From assembly GCA_002723015.1 (NCBI GenBank), contig PBNG01000006.1:1-14457 (forward strand): DNA of 14,457 nucleotides. Direction: 5' to 3'. The stretch comes from Roseibacillus sp. Lineage in GTDB: Bacteria > Verrucomicrobiota > Verrucomicrobiae > Verrucomicrobiales > Akkermansiaceae. The stretch's first letter is position 1. The number at the start of each line of letters is the position of its first letter. Of this stretch, positions 6,467-14,457 are shown in pieces. Under the pieces are notes generated by a model that had not been told where the DNA came from, ran no database searches, and worked only from the letters and a program-made list of their open reading frames with translations. A program made the position numbers and the translations under genes.

Positions 6467-8377
6467 CTATTTCGAGAGACGCGTTATGATCTCGTCGACG
6501 TCGTAGATACATCCTCCCCAGGATCCGCCCGAGGCGTTTTGGAGCGCAGCCCAGAGTCTGGTGTCATCAGGAAGGCGCGGGTCGGGGGCTAGATCTGGAT
6601 GAATTTCCCTGGTGACGAGTGCTTCCGGATCGCCCATGTAATCAGCCGTTCCAGTCAGATTCCGGGTGTCGATATGAATCCGGATGGGGTCTCCATCGCG
6701 GAGTTTACCAAGCGGCCCCCCGGCGAGGGCTTCGGGGGAGGCGTGGCCCAGGCAGGGGCCCGTCGACACTCCGGAGAAGCGGCCGTCAGTCAGGACGGCA
6801 AGATTTTTGCCAACCGAAGAATACCTCAGGGTGGAAGTCACCTGATAGGTTTCCGGCATACCGGCCCCCAGGGGGCCAAGGCCGGCGAGGACAAGGACGT
6901 CTCCTTCCTTCACTCGGTCTTCGCCCCTGGACTTGAGGGCGGCGATGGCGGCTTCCTCGGAGGCGAAGACCCGGGCGGGGCCCTCGTGGAGGAAGACCCC
7001 TTGCTTATCCAGAAGGTCAGGAGCGATGGCCGTACTCTTGACCACCGCGCCCTCGGGAACGAGATTGCCCTGAACGAAGGTTACCGTGCTTGGAAATGCT
7101 TCGCTGGGATCCTTGATCACATCGCCAGGGTCAATGTTGTCCAGAGAGATGAGCTTTTCCTTGTAGATCTGGCGCCGCTTACATTGTTCCCACCAGTCCA
7201 GGTTCTCGCCAAGGGTTCTACCCGAGACGGTCGGAGCCTCAAGCTTCAGGAGACCGTGATCCCTGAGGTGGAGCATGACTTCGGGAACTCCCCCAGCGAG
7301 GAAAACTTGTACGGTCGCGTAGCCATGGGGCCCATTTGGGAGGGCATCTACCAAACGGGGCACCCTCTGGTTGATGCGTTGCCAGTCTTCTACGGTAGGA
7401 CGGGGCAGTCCCGCTGCATGAGCGATGGCGGGGATATGCAGGATCAGGTTGGTCGACCCTCCGAAGGCCGCATGAAGAACCATGGCGTTGTGAAGCGAAG
7501 CTTCCGTAAGGATTGAGGAGAGCGTGGTCTTGTCTCTGGTAAGGTTCAAGAGGGCGAGGGCAGAGCGTCGGGCCATGTCTCTCCAGGCTTCTGACCCACT
7601 AGGGGCCAGAGCTGAGTGAGGCAGGGTCATTCCCAGGGCTTCCGCGACAACCTGAGTGGTGGCAGCGGTGCCTAGGAACTGGCATCCCCCCCCCGGCGAT
7701 CCACAGGAGCGGCAGGCAGTTTCGGAGGCAGACTGGAGATCGATTTCGTCGTGAGCAAACCGGGCGCCTACCGACTGAACCTTTGCCAGATCCTCACCTT
7801 CTTCGGAAAGCAGGGTGACCCCCCCTGGGACAAGGATACCAGGCAGGTGGCCGTTGCCTGCAAGGGCCATCATCATGGCCGGCAATCCCTTGTCACAGGT
7901 TGCCACCCCCAACATCCCCCGGGCTGTCGGAAGTGAACGGGTAAGACGACGAAGGACCGTAGCTGCATCGTTACGGTAGGCGAGCGAATCAAACATCCCG
8001 GTCGTGCCCTGAGACCTACCGTCGCAGGGGTCACTGCAAAACACCGCGAACGGGATTGCTCCTGCTGACTTGAAGACCTCTGCAGCCTCCTCCATGAGGA
8101 GCGAGACTTCCCAGTGTCCAGTGTGCAGGCCAAGGGCGGTAGGCGTTCCATCGGGCTGACGGATACCGCCGGAGGTCGAGAGCATCAAAAACTCGGGACT
8201 TCCCAGCGAAGAAGGATCCCATCCCATGCCGGCATCCTGAGTCCAGCCGAAAACGTCCCCACTGGGCGAGTCCTGCAGGAAAGAGCCCGTGAAGGGGAGT
8301 GCGCCGGTTGGGCCGGATGCGGTGGTCCGGATAATGAAGATATCCTCGGAGCGAGAATCAAGAATCGGATCGGACAT
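6467..8377 (-). CDS. yjhG: D-xylonate dehydratase, YjhG/YagF type (IlvD/Edd family)
   Basis: This 636-residue cytosolic enzyme matches E. coli YjhG (about 655 residues) from end to end, from [20 protein letters not shown] at the start to LPDDTRLWA and [10 protein letters not shown] near the C-terminus. The family dehydrates D-xylonate to 2-keto-3-deoxy-D-xylonate. The iron-sulfur ligands of the IlvD/Edd family are present: Cys118 (SDPCDG), Cys161 (ATCDKG, with Lys163) and Cys232 (GGGCQFLG). PHSALAPSG and HAAFGGSTN are also intact. The ATG at 8377 aligns with the YjhG N-terminus; no Shine-Dalgarno sequence is visible. It is the last gene of the minus-strand run, 121 bases after a KdaD-like dehydratase that would use its product. 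Other pentonates or hexonates are possible substrates, since the family is not fully specific. A run of nine C (7686-7694) encodes the glycines just before Cys232. Confidence 0.9.
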   Translation of the reverse strand: MSDPILDSRSEDIFIIRTTASGPTGALPFTGSFLQDSPSGDVFGWTQDAGMGWDPSSLGSPEFLMLSTSGGIRQPDGTPTALGLHTGHWEVSLLMEEAAEVFKSAGAIPFAVFCSDPCDGRSQGTTGMFDSLAYRNDAATVLRRLTRSLPTARGMLGVATCDKGLPAMMMALAGNGHLPGILVPGGVTLLSEEGEDLAKVQSVGARFAHDEIDLQSASETACRSCGSPGGGCQFLGTAATTQVVAEALGMTLPHSALAPSGSEAWRDMARRSALALLNLTRDKTTLSSILTEASLHNAMVLHAAFGGSTNLILHIPAIAHAAGLPRPTVEDWQRINQRVPRLVDALPNGPHGYATVQVFLAGGVPEVMLHLRDHGLLKLEAPTVSGRTLGENLDWWEQCKRRQIYKEKLISLDNIDPGDVIKDPSEAFPSTVTFVQGNLVPEGAVVKSTAIAPDLLDKQGVFLHEGPARVFASEEAAIAALKSRGEDRVKEGDVLVLAGLGPLGAGMPETYQVTSTLRYSSVGKNLAVLTDGRFSGVSTGPCLGHASPEALAGGPLGKLRDGDPIRIHIDTRNLTGTADYMGDPEALVTREIHPDLAPDPRLPDDTRLWAALQNASGGSWGGCIYDVDEIITRLSK

Positions 8378-8499
8378 AGGGAGAAGGACAGGCTCGTATG
8401 GGTCTTTGAGCTGGATTCCATCAGCGTTTGCGGCACTGCGAGCAGAATCCTGCGGGGTTAAGCTGCCGGATGATGGGTGAGGGATTAAGAAATAGCGAC

Positions 8500-9378
8500 T
8501 TATCTCTGCCCGGATGGTGGGATGTCGCTGGCCATTGCGACCGTGTTTTCCAGAGTTCCTATGCCGGAGATTGATATTCGGATGATATCATCGGCTTGGA
8601 GGGTAAAAGGGTGATTGGGCACGATACCGGTGCCCGTCATCAGCAGCGCGCCGTCGGGAAAGTCGTTTTCCCGGAACAGGAAACCTGCCAGCTCCTCGTA
8701 ACTGCGTTTCAACTGAGAGAGGGTAGTGGTTCCGCGAAACGCCTCTTCCCCGCCTCTTGAAATCCTGAGACTAATTTCGGATTCCGGTCCGGGCAGGCTA
8801 CCAACCAGGAGGCAGGGTCCGAGGGAGGCAGAGCCACTGTAAACTTTCGCTTGGGGCAGATAGAGTGGGTTTTCCCCTTCAATGGAACGCGAACTCATAT
8901 CGTTGCCCACCGTTGCCCCAAAGACCTGGCCTTCCCGGTTGATCGCAAGAGTGAGTTCGGGTTCGGGAACATTCCATGTGGAGTCGCAACGGATACCCAC
9001 GGGGTCCCCGGGATTCTGAATCCTTCTGGCAGTGGCCTTGAAGAAGAGTTCGGGGCGCTCAGCGTCATAAACAAGATCATAAAACCTGTCGCCCCCGGCC
9101 TGCTCGCTCTCTTCCATGCGGGCGGTGCGACTGCGGTAGTAGGTGACTCCCGCTGCCCACACTTCCTGAGATCCTACCGGAGCCAGGAGGTGGGTGGATT
9201 CCTCCGCCGAGGCCTCGCCTTTCTCCCACGCCTGCTGAAGTAGATTCAGGGGATCGGAGGACCGGAATACCTCGTCGATCGACAACGAAACATCACGCAG
9301 AGCCTGCTGCTGTGCGAGCTGCATTCCTGATGGAGTCCGGTAGAGGAGGAACATGCCGGCATCTTCCAATCTCAGCAT
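8500..9378 (-). CDS. FAH-family 2-keto-3-deoxypentonate dehydratase (KdaD-like)
   Basis: This 292-residue cytosolic enzyme of the fumarylacetoacetate hydrolase fold most resembles Sulfolobus 2-keto-3-deoxy-D-arabinonate dehydratase (KdaD). Matching blocks are [10 protein letters not shown] (107-116), [16 protein letters not shown] (131-146), [14 protein letters not shown] (169-182), a [14 protein letters not shown] segment (241-254) and [11 protein letters not shown] near the end. The metal ligands expected in the family are Glu139, Glu141 and Asp160. It would convert 2-keto-3-deoxypentonate to alpha-ketoglutarate semialdehyde with loss of water. The xylonate dehydratase downstream supplies that substrate, so the pair forms the core of a Weimberg route rather than the aldolase (Dahms) route. 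The start is unresolved: ATG 9378 is the first available, but ATG 9354 has GGAAG 8 bases upstream. It starts 40 bases after the CHAT gene. Other FAH-family hydrolases or isomerases are the main alternative. Confidence 0.8.
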   Translation of the reverse strand: MLRLEDAGMFLLYRTPSGMQLAQQQALRDVSLSIDEVFRSSDPLNLLQQAWEKGEASAEESTHLLAPVGSQEVWAAGVTYYRSRTARMEESEQAGGDRFYDLVYDAERPELFFKATARRIQNPGDPVGIRCDSTWNVPEPELTLAINREGQVFGATVGNDMSSRSIEGENPLYLPQAKVYSGSASLGPCLLVGSLPGPESEISLRISRGGEEAFRGTTTLSQLKRSYEELAGFLFRENDFPDGALLMTGTGIVPNHPFTLQADDIIRISISGIGTLENTVAMASDIPPSGQR

Positions 9379-9418
9379 TCAGTTATCAAGTTCCAGATGC
9401 CGAACAAGTGGGGAGAGA

Positions 9419-12361
9419 TTACCTCCTCTGCCATTTTCTGGTCGTCAGGAACACGATTACTGCCATGACTGTGAGCGCGAATGCCCATCGGGTGGGGGAA
9501 GGCTCCCTGAGTTCCGGCATCGTGACTGAGGCCTCCAGAGGTCCGCGCTGGCAGAGCACAAAGCAACCATAGCGAAGGACTGCCTCTTCCAGTGCGGCAT
9601 CATCGCGGGTATCGATCCCTGAGAGGTTGCGGCTCTGGGTTTCCCAGACAGCCTGCCCAATGTGATCAGTGGCGAGAGATAATTGATACATCTGCTTCAT
9701 GAACCCGGGAGTCGTGTCGTCCGAGACGGGCCAGAGGCTGAGAAGAATCGCCGCGCTTCCTGCGAGGGCGAATCCGCGCCTGAGCCCGAGGACTCCATCT
9801 CCGCGAACCGATTCACCCATGCCTGAATCGCATGAGGAGAGAGTGACGAGTCGGGTCCCCGAGAGGGGGAGTTGTCTCACCTCATCCGAGAAAAGGATCC
9901 CATCCCGGTCGAAGGGAATTCTTGCTCCATGACTTCGCTCTGAGTGGGCCCTTTTAGATTCGGCAAGAACAAGGCCGCTGCGGTAAAAGTGGTCCGGTGC
10001 CTGGTCGTAATCCTGCACTTCGCTGAAGGTTGCTCTTTCCGAGGGCGGGAGAAGAAAGGCGTGGGTCGCGAGGTGAAGAACGACGGGGCTGCCGGACAAA
10101 CTACGAACATCCTGTTCGCTCGAATTGGTCAGGCTGATTGAACCCGGATCGGAAGGCATGATTTTTTCCAGCAAAGCGAGCTCTCTTCGGACCCCGGGAA
10201 TATCAGGGAGCGCATCAATGGTCTCAAGGACAACCGCGCTGAGTTGGTCGGATTGGTCCTCCTCTGCCTCCGCCGCCGGGTGATGGGCCTCAAATTCGGG
10301 GACTCCAAGGAGAGACCAGGCGCCTTCCCTGAGAGAGGGCGCCTTGCGTTCAACAAGGAGGTCCCGTCCGCTGGCGTAGTAAACCATTTGGCGGTATTTT
10401 TTCGCGAGCAAGAGGCCATTTCGGTCCATCAGGACTGCAAAGGAAAGGAAGTTGAGCCCTGCGTCAGGCGAGAGCCCGACGGTCTCAATTCTTTCGGGGA
10501 GGCGGGCGGCAACAGGGGACCAGAACAGATCATGGAGACGCCGGAGGGCAGAGCGCATACGGAGAGACGGCGGGTCCGGGGTGTTCTCCTTCCCGAGAAG
10601 CTGGCTTCGGTAGTGGAGGCGGCCCTTCAAGACGCCCAGCCAGATGACAAGATCCGTGTCACTTCCCAGTGGAATCCATTCTGGAGGTCCCTCGGGAAGG
10701 ATCAGGACGGCTCCGTATGAGAGGTTGTCAGGACCGGTTTTGTTCAGGTCTGTGAAGCGGACGTAATCAACGAAGGCCGAGTCTGGTGAAAGGCTGGACT
10801 GGACGTCCCTCCAAAGGATTGGGGAGTTCTTCGTTGCGAGAGTGGTCGGGTGTGATCTAAGGCGCGACTCCAGAGCCGTAATCTCATCATGGACGGACGA
10901 AACCTTGTCCTGGTCTTCGTTCCGAAAGAGAAGATCGTCGAGTTCCCTCTGCTTGTCCGCGAAATCAATCCGCAAACGGGCGAGACCGGGGTCGCTTCCG
11001 GAATTCCCCTGCTCCTCGAGTAGGCTGTCGATGATCCGCGCCTTAGTCCTGAGGATAGTATTGGCAATGAATTCAGGATTGTTTCCCAGGGAGCAGGGTA
11101 TCGTGAGAAGATGATTCTCTCGTAGCCAGTTGAGACGCTGGCGCTCGGTTCCGAAGGAGATGATATCATCGAAGAGTCCAAGCGCCTGCCGCGTCAGGTC
11201 CTCTGTTTTTTTCCTGAGATCACTGGTTGGGGAATCTGAATGAAAAAGATTTTCGAGATAGTTGATTTCCGCTTCTACGTAGGCCTGATGGTGAACGCCA
11301 ACCGAACTGCGGTAGAGGTCGGCTGACCTGCGATAATGGTGCTGTGCTTCCGGATGATTGCGAAGTTGCTGCTGTGCGAATCCAAGATTGGTGTGATAGG
11401 GGCCGAGGGAAGGATGCTGCTTCCCCAGTAATTCCTCGGAGATCGCTAGTGCTTCCCGGAACAGATCCCGTGCCCGGGCGGGTTCCTGAGCCTCCAGTTC
11501 AAGGCTGCCGAGGTTGGAGAGATGAGATGCGAGAGTGAGGTCGTTCATGCGTGAGCGGCGCATTCCTCTGGTGAGCAGGGTCGCCTCCTTGAGATACTGG
11601 CGCGCAAGGTCAAAGGACTCGGGGCCAAGGCGCAGGAGCGAAAGGCCGATCTGCCCGGTCAGGCTGACCACGTCCGGGTGTTTTTCCCTGTCGCCGCCCA
11701 CTGCAAGGGCATGCTCTCGTGCTCGCTCGAGATGCTCGGCAGCCTTAGCATAACTTCGCATTACGTAAAAGTAACGGCCGAGGCACTCATGCTGGAAGCG
11801 AAGGGCGTCACTGTTGTTTCCAGCCTGACCGAGGGTTCCATGAAAGATTCTCCCAGCCTTTTCATACCGGCCGGTAATCAGATAAATCAGGCCGAGATGG
11901 TTCTGGCTGGCCGACAGCCATGGCTCCCTCGCGGATTCTTCAAGGGTCTCATGCTGCTCGATTGCGCCAAGGAGGGACTGCTGGGCCTTCTCGTAAAGCC
12001 CGGCTTTGCCCTCGGTCCTTCCGAGTTCGTCCAGAATTCCTGCCAGGGTCTCACCTCCGAACTCTCCCTCGATGGCGAGATCGCGTGCGAGGCGCAGATG
12101 CTTGAGGGCCGGTTCAAACTGTTGGAGCCGGGCCTCCACGCTGCCGCGGCCCTGAAGCGAGAGAGCCCATGTGAGACGATTTTCCCGTGTCCCGTTCATG
12201 CGGACCTCCTCTCGCCATTGCTGCTCCAGTTCAACGAGTGCGGGGAGAGCTTCTTCAAATCTGCCAACTGCCAGAAGCTCTCCCACCTCAGGGGGTTCCT
12301 CCTCCACGGCAGGCAGCAGTGCAGGCATCAAGCCAGCGAAAATCCAGCTGAGGACTCTCAT
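9419..12361 (-). CDS. Exported TPR-CHAT cysteine protease with C-terminal membrane helix
   Basis: This 980-residue protein begins with a signal peptide (MRVLSWIFAGLMPALLPAV). Residues about 28-370 hold roughly eight TPR-like helix pairs (for example GRFEEALPALVEL, GRYEKAGRIFH, ARARDLFREALAISEELLG). A helical linker follows (about 380-505), then the CHAT domain (about 515-940), a caspase/separase relative. The catalytic pair is His767 (LHLATHAF) and Cys844 (TLSSCDSGMGE), followed by GVLGLRRGFALAGSAA and SLWPVSDD. Residues 957-974 form a hydrophobic helix followed by RKWQRR, so the protein is probably held in the inner membrane with its protease outside the cytoplasm. The ATG at 12361 is chosen because it gives the signal peptide and has AGGA 9 bases upstream; the frame stays open to 12511 inside the subtilase gene. 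It follows the subtilase gene by 11 bases and should be co-translated with it. Its target is unknown. Confidence 0.88.
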   Translation of the reverse strand: MRVLSWIFAGLMPALLPAVEEEPPEVGELLAVGRFEEALPALVELEQQWREEVRMNGTRENRLTWALSLQGRGSVEARLQQFEPALKHLRLARDLAIEGEFGGETLAGILDELGRTEGKAGLYEKAQQSLLGAIEQHETLEESAREPWLSASQNHLGLIYLITGRYEKAGRIFHGTLGQAGNNSDALRFQHECLGRYFYVMRSYAKAAEHLERAREHALAVGGDREKHPDVVSLTGQIGLSLLRLGPESFDLARQYLKEATLLTRGMRRSRMNDLTLASHLSNLGSLELEAQEPARARDLFREALAISEELLGKQHPSLGPYHTNLGFAQQQLRNHPEAQHHYRRSADLYRSSVGVHHQAYVEAEINYLENLFHSDSPTSDLRKKTEDLTRQALGLFDDIISFGTERQRLNWLRENHLLTIPCSLGNNPEFIANTILRTKARIIDSLLEEQGNSGSDPGLARLRIDFADKQRELDDLLFRNEDQDKVSSVHDEITALESRLRSHPTTLATKNSPILWRDVQSSLSPDSAFVDYVRFTDLNKTGPDNLSYGAVLILPEGPPEWIPLGSDTDLVIWLGVLKGRLHYRSQLLGKENTPDPPSLRMRSALRRLHDLFWSPVAARLPERIETVGLSPDAGLNFLSFAVLMDRNGLLLAKKYRQMVYYASGRDLLVERKAPSLREGAWSLLGVPEFEAHHPAAEAEEDQSDQLSAVVLETIDALPDIPGVRRELALLEKIMPSDPGSISLTNSSEQDVRSLSGSPVVLHLATHAFLLPPSERATFSEVQDYDQAPDHFYRSGLVLAESKRAHSERSHGARIPFDRDGILFSDEVRQLPLSGTRLVTLSSCDSGMGESVRGDGVLGLRRGFALAGSAAILLSLWPVSDDTTPGFMKQMYQLSLATDHIGQAVWETQSRNLSGIDTRDDAALEEAVLRYGCFVLCQRGPLEASVTMPELREPSPTRWAFALTVMAVIVFLTTRKWQRR

Positions 12362-12370
12362 GGCTGAATT

Positions 12371-12374
12371 TCCT
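12371..12374 (-). promoter_or_regulatory. Ribosome binding site of the TPR-CHAT gene, overlapping the subtilase stop
   Basis: On the minus strand TAGGAAA contains both the last base pairs of the subtilase stop codon (TAG, 12375-12373) and the Shine-Dalgarno core AGGA, which lies 9 bases before the ATG at 12361. It decides the CHAT start and points to translational coupling of the two protease genes. Confidence 0.55.
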
Positions 12375-14457
12375 ACGGATGGACAAGAATCTGGTAGAGA
12401 CATCTGGCTTTTACCCCCGGGTCTATATTGACATCGAAACCGATCATGACGGCGGTTCCTTCTTCCCCCGTCTTCTGAAGATTCTGGACCTCGTTGGTGC
12501 AGTCGATCCACGTCTGCAGGTCACTGCTTCTCCGTATCGAGAGTCTGCTGCCATCTCGGAGGCGGAAGGGGAAGGTCAGCGCGGATTCCTGGTAGAGGAG
12601 GCAGGAGAGAGAGAATTCAAAGGAGGCGGAAGACTGTGAGCTTGCCACCATTGTCAGATTCTGGGTCCGAGGCATCCCGGGCGCTCTGGGATGAGATCCG
12701 AAGAAAAAATATTCCTCCTTGTCGGACCAACCGTCTCCGTCCCAATCAGTATCTGACCCGTTCGGTCCCACGCCATCTGGATCGAGATCATACCAAGTGG
12801 CCCAGCTCGTATAGTCCATATAATTGAGGGCTTCCGCCGCAGCGGGGGTTGAGGGGTCCGGAACAAAGACGATTCGGTTTCCGCCTGCGATCTGGCCGCT
12901 GAGTTCAAGGGCCGTCTCAGCATCAGAGGGAGTAAGGACCGGATTCAAACTCAGATAAATGAGTGCGGCACCAGTGGCGAGGGCCGTGGACGCACTGGTC
13001 CCGGTCATGGTTGTGAGGTTTCCATTGATATCAGCCGCTTCCACGTTGAGGCCTGGTGCCGAGAGGTCTGGATCGGATCTGGTGTTAGGCACCCGGTTAT
13101 TTGCAGGGTTGGTTGCTCCAACGCAGATCACACCCTTGCGTGTCACCCCGAGATCAGAAGGGGTATAATTAGCTGCTGAATCGCTACTACCGTTTCCAGC
13201 AGATACCAGAACTGTGGCGTAGACACTACTGAGGGTATAGTCGATGGCACTTTCCAGTCCGGCAGGGCTTGCCCCCGGGGTAGCCGAGCTGCTGGCAATG
13301 CAGAATGCGGCTGGGTCATACAGATGATTCACGCTCTTGTGGGTATTGGCTCTGCTGACCGCCTCAATGAGGGCGCTGATGGTGGTCGTATTGCCGTCAG
13401 GATAGATATTGTAGTTTACCACCTTGATCGGAGTTCCCTGAGCAGCCCCATAATCAGGGCCAGCGATCATACTCAACATCTCGGTTCCGTGTTCAAAAAT
13501 TGTCGGATCATACCCACTCAGCGGATCGAGAGGGTCTCCGATTCCCCGGACTACGATGGACTCGCTGATCTCCAGCCCGGGATTGCCGTCGAAGAAGCCA
13601 CTGGAGGTATCAATTCCTGTGTCGATCAGGTAGAGCGCTGTTTGCCTGCAGGTTTCAGGGTAGCAGTAGATACCGGTTGCGGGGCCAAAGGCATTGTTCA
13701 GGGTTTGGAGGGCCCATCCTGCGGGTGCCCCACCGGCGGGATTTCCCACTTGGCCATCGGGAACGAGGACGCGGTCTAATTCCAGAGAGATTCCCGCCTG
13801 CGCCAGTTCGCCGGCCTGCTCGGTAGTGAGGTCGGCTGAAACCAGTCGAAGATTGCGATCCGGGTTGTCGATGACCCGGTAGACCTCTCCTTCAAGCTGG
13901 TTGATGGATTGCACGAGCACTTCCAGTTCCTGATCGGGGTCTGGAAGGCTCAAAAGGTAGGACTGCTGATCCTCAGGAGGGTCGAGGACCGCAAGGTAGG
14001 CCTTGCGATCGACTGATGGAGCCACGGGCCTCAGGCCGAACAGCTCGCCGGTGGTCCCCACTACTCCGCCCACAAGAATCTGGAGATCCCGTCCTGGAGC
14101 GGCCACGTCAAAACCGGCGGCATTGGCGTCACCGTCCGAGTCAAGGAAGCGCATGGGAATGCCAAGGCTGTCAACGACCACAACTGCGGCGTCTTCTCTG
14201 CCTTGCTGGATCACACCCCTGAAGCTGAAGGAGCCGGTGAATCCGATGGCCACGTAGGTATTACCCGCATAGTCGATATCGAGATTGTAGGTTTCCATGA
14301 CTCCTCTCTGCTCGGTGGAGACTCCAAGCAGGCGATCGTTGAGAAGCTTGCCATCGTTGGGATCAAGAAAGAGAAGGTAACCGTGGCGTGAGGGCTGGGA
14401 GGGCGCATCTTGGACAAATACGCCGCCGCTGGAGAGGTCAAAGCCGTCCGATGAAAC
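12373..14457 (-). CDS. Subtilisin-family (S8) serine protease with propeller, I9-like and calcium-loop modules (5' truncated)
   Basis: The frame stays open to the right edge, so the N-terminus and any signal peptide are missing; 694 residues are visible (numbering here from the internal ATG at 14298). Part 1 (up to about 90) has SBBP-like propeller repeats (DYAGNTYVAIGFTGSF, then DAAVVVVDSLG). Part 2 (about 98-180) resembles an I9 propeptide/inhibitor. Part 3 is the S8 domain with a complete triad: Asp226 (LYLIDTGID), His270 (EHGTEM) and Ser435 (TGTSAS), with oxyanion Asn369 (SAGNG). Part 4 has a calcium loop of Verrucomicrobia type (DTDWDGDGWSDKEEY, 516-530). Part 5 is a beta domain with RSSDLQTW (590-597). 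It is expected to be exported. It is the first visible gene of the minus-strand run and lies 11 bases before the CHAT gene. The protease call is firm; the function of the propeller and the substrate are unknown. Confidence 0.92.
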   Translation of the reverse strand, partial: VSSDGFDLSSGGVFVQDAPSQPSRHGYLLFLDPNDGKLLNDRLLGVSTEQRGVMETYNLDIDYAGNTYVAIGFTGSFSFRGVIQQGREDAAVVVVDSLGIPMRFLDSDGDANAAGFDVAAPGRDLQILVGGVVGTTGELFGLRPVAPSVDRKAYLAVLDPPEDQQSYLLSLPDPDQELEVLVQSINQLEGEVYRVIDNPDRNLRLVSADLTTEQAGELAQAGISLELDRVLVPDGQVGNPAGGAPAGWALQTLNNAFGPATGIYCYPETCRQTALYLIDTGIDTSSGFFDGNPGLEISESIVVRGIGDPLDPLSGYDPTIFEHGTEMLSMIAGPDYGAAQGTPIKVVNYNIYPDGNTTTISALIEAVSRANTHKSVNHLYDPAAFCIASSSATPGASPAGLESAIDYTLSSVYATVLVSAGNGSSDSAANYTPSDLGVTRKGVICVGATNPANNRVPNTRSDPDLSAPGLNVEAADINGNLTTMTGTSASTALATGAALIYLSLNPVLTPSDAETALELSGQIAGGNRIVFVPDPSTPAAAEALNYMDYTSWATWYDLDPDGVGPNGSDTDWDGDGWSDKEEYFFFGSHPRAPGMPRTQNLTMVASSQSSASFEFSLSCLLYQESALTFPFRLRDGSRLSIRRSSDLQTWIDCTNEVQNLQKTGEEGTAVMIGFDVNIDPGVKARCLYQILVHP

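Noticed and set aside
6324..6506. 60-residue plus-strand frame with protein-like composition (WSPQPGDRYYLTRESG)
   Set aside because: It spans both hairpins, runs into the 3' end of the xylonate dehydratase gene in antisense, has no ribosome binding site and matches no family I know. Most likely a chance frame.
6599..7516. 305-residue plus-strand frame
   Set aside because: It lies entirely antisense to the firmly identified YjhG-type gene and has low-complexity Gly/Arg/Pro composition typical of a shadow frame.
11678..12367. 229-residue plus-strand frame with a possible start
   Set aside because: Antisense to the TPR region of the CHAT gene; no recognisable domain.
12362..12511. N-terminal extension of the CHAT frame by 50 residues
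   Set aside because: It would overlap the subtilase gene by 139 bases, is Arg/Gly-rich, and would bury the signal peptide that begins at the ATG at 12361, which has its own Shine-Dalgarno core.
9419..14457. Anti-phage system of Craspase or gasdermin type, suggested by TPR-CHAT
   Set aside because: No Cas7-11/gRAMP, CRISPR array or gasdermin-like small protein is nearby, and the CHAT protein carries a signal peptide, so a cytoplasmic defence role is not supported.

Overview
The window reads like chromosomal DNA of a free-living, probably marine or soil Verrucomicrobiota bacterium (a planctomycete is the main alternative). This rests on gene content: a Gfo/Idh/MocA oxidoreductase of the type expanded in that superphylum, a secreted DUF6807 (PmoA-type) protein next to a secreted beta-propeller glycosidase-like protein, several exported proteases, and a C-terminal module with a DxDxDG-type calcium loop followed by an 'RSSDLQTW' segment. 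No RNA gene, insertion sequence, integrase, phage gene or CRISPR array was seen.

Layout. Positions 1-706 (+) hold the 3' end of a Gfo/Idh/MocA oxidoreductase. Positions 814-2322 (+) encode an exported caspase-like (clan CD) peptidase with a perfect EF-hand loop. Converging on it, positions 2396-3355 (-) encode a glycosyltransferase that I recognise as SenB, the selenosugar synthase of selenoneine biosynthesis, here without senA or senC beside it. Divergent from senB, positions 3578-6201 (+) carry a two-gene unit overlapping by one base (TGATG): a DUF6807 protein and a five-bladed-propeller glycosidase-like protein, both with signal peptides.

From 6467 to the right edge everything lies on the minus strand. 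In transcription order: a subtilisin-family protease (5' end outside the window) with beta-propeller, I9-like, S8 and calcium-loop parts; 11 bases later an exported TPR-CHAT protease with a C-terminal membrane helix; 40 bases later a fumarylacetoacetate-hydrolase-fold dehydratase resembling archaeal 2-keto-3-deoxy-arabinonate dehydratase (KdaD); and 121 bases later a YjhG/YagF-type D-xylonate dehydratase.

How they work together. The last two enzymes form two consecutive steps of the oxidative (Weimberg) pentose route: pentonate to 2-keto-3-deoxypentonate to alpha-ketoglutarate semialdehyde. With the secreted DUF6807/propeller pair and the Gfo/Idh/MocA enzyme they suggest use of plant or algal polysaccharide sugars. 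The subtilase/TPR-CHAT pair looks like an extracytoplasmic protease couple, and a further exported caspase-like peptidase lies elsewhere in the window. The pair is the best candidate for an undescribed system, but its targets cannot be read from the sequence.
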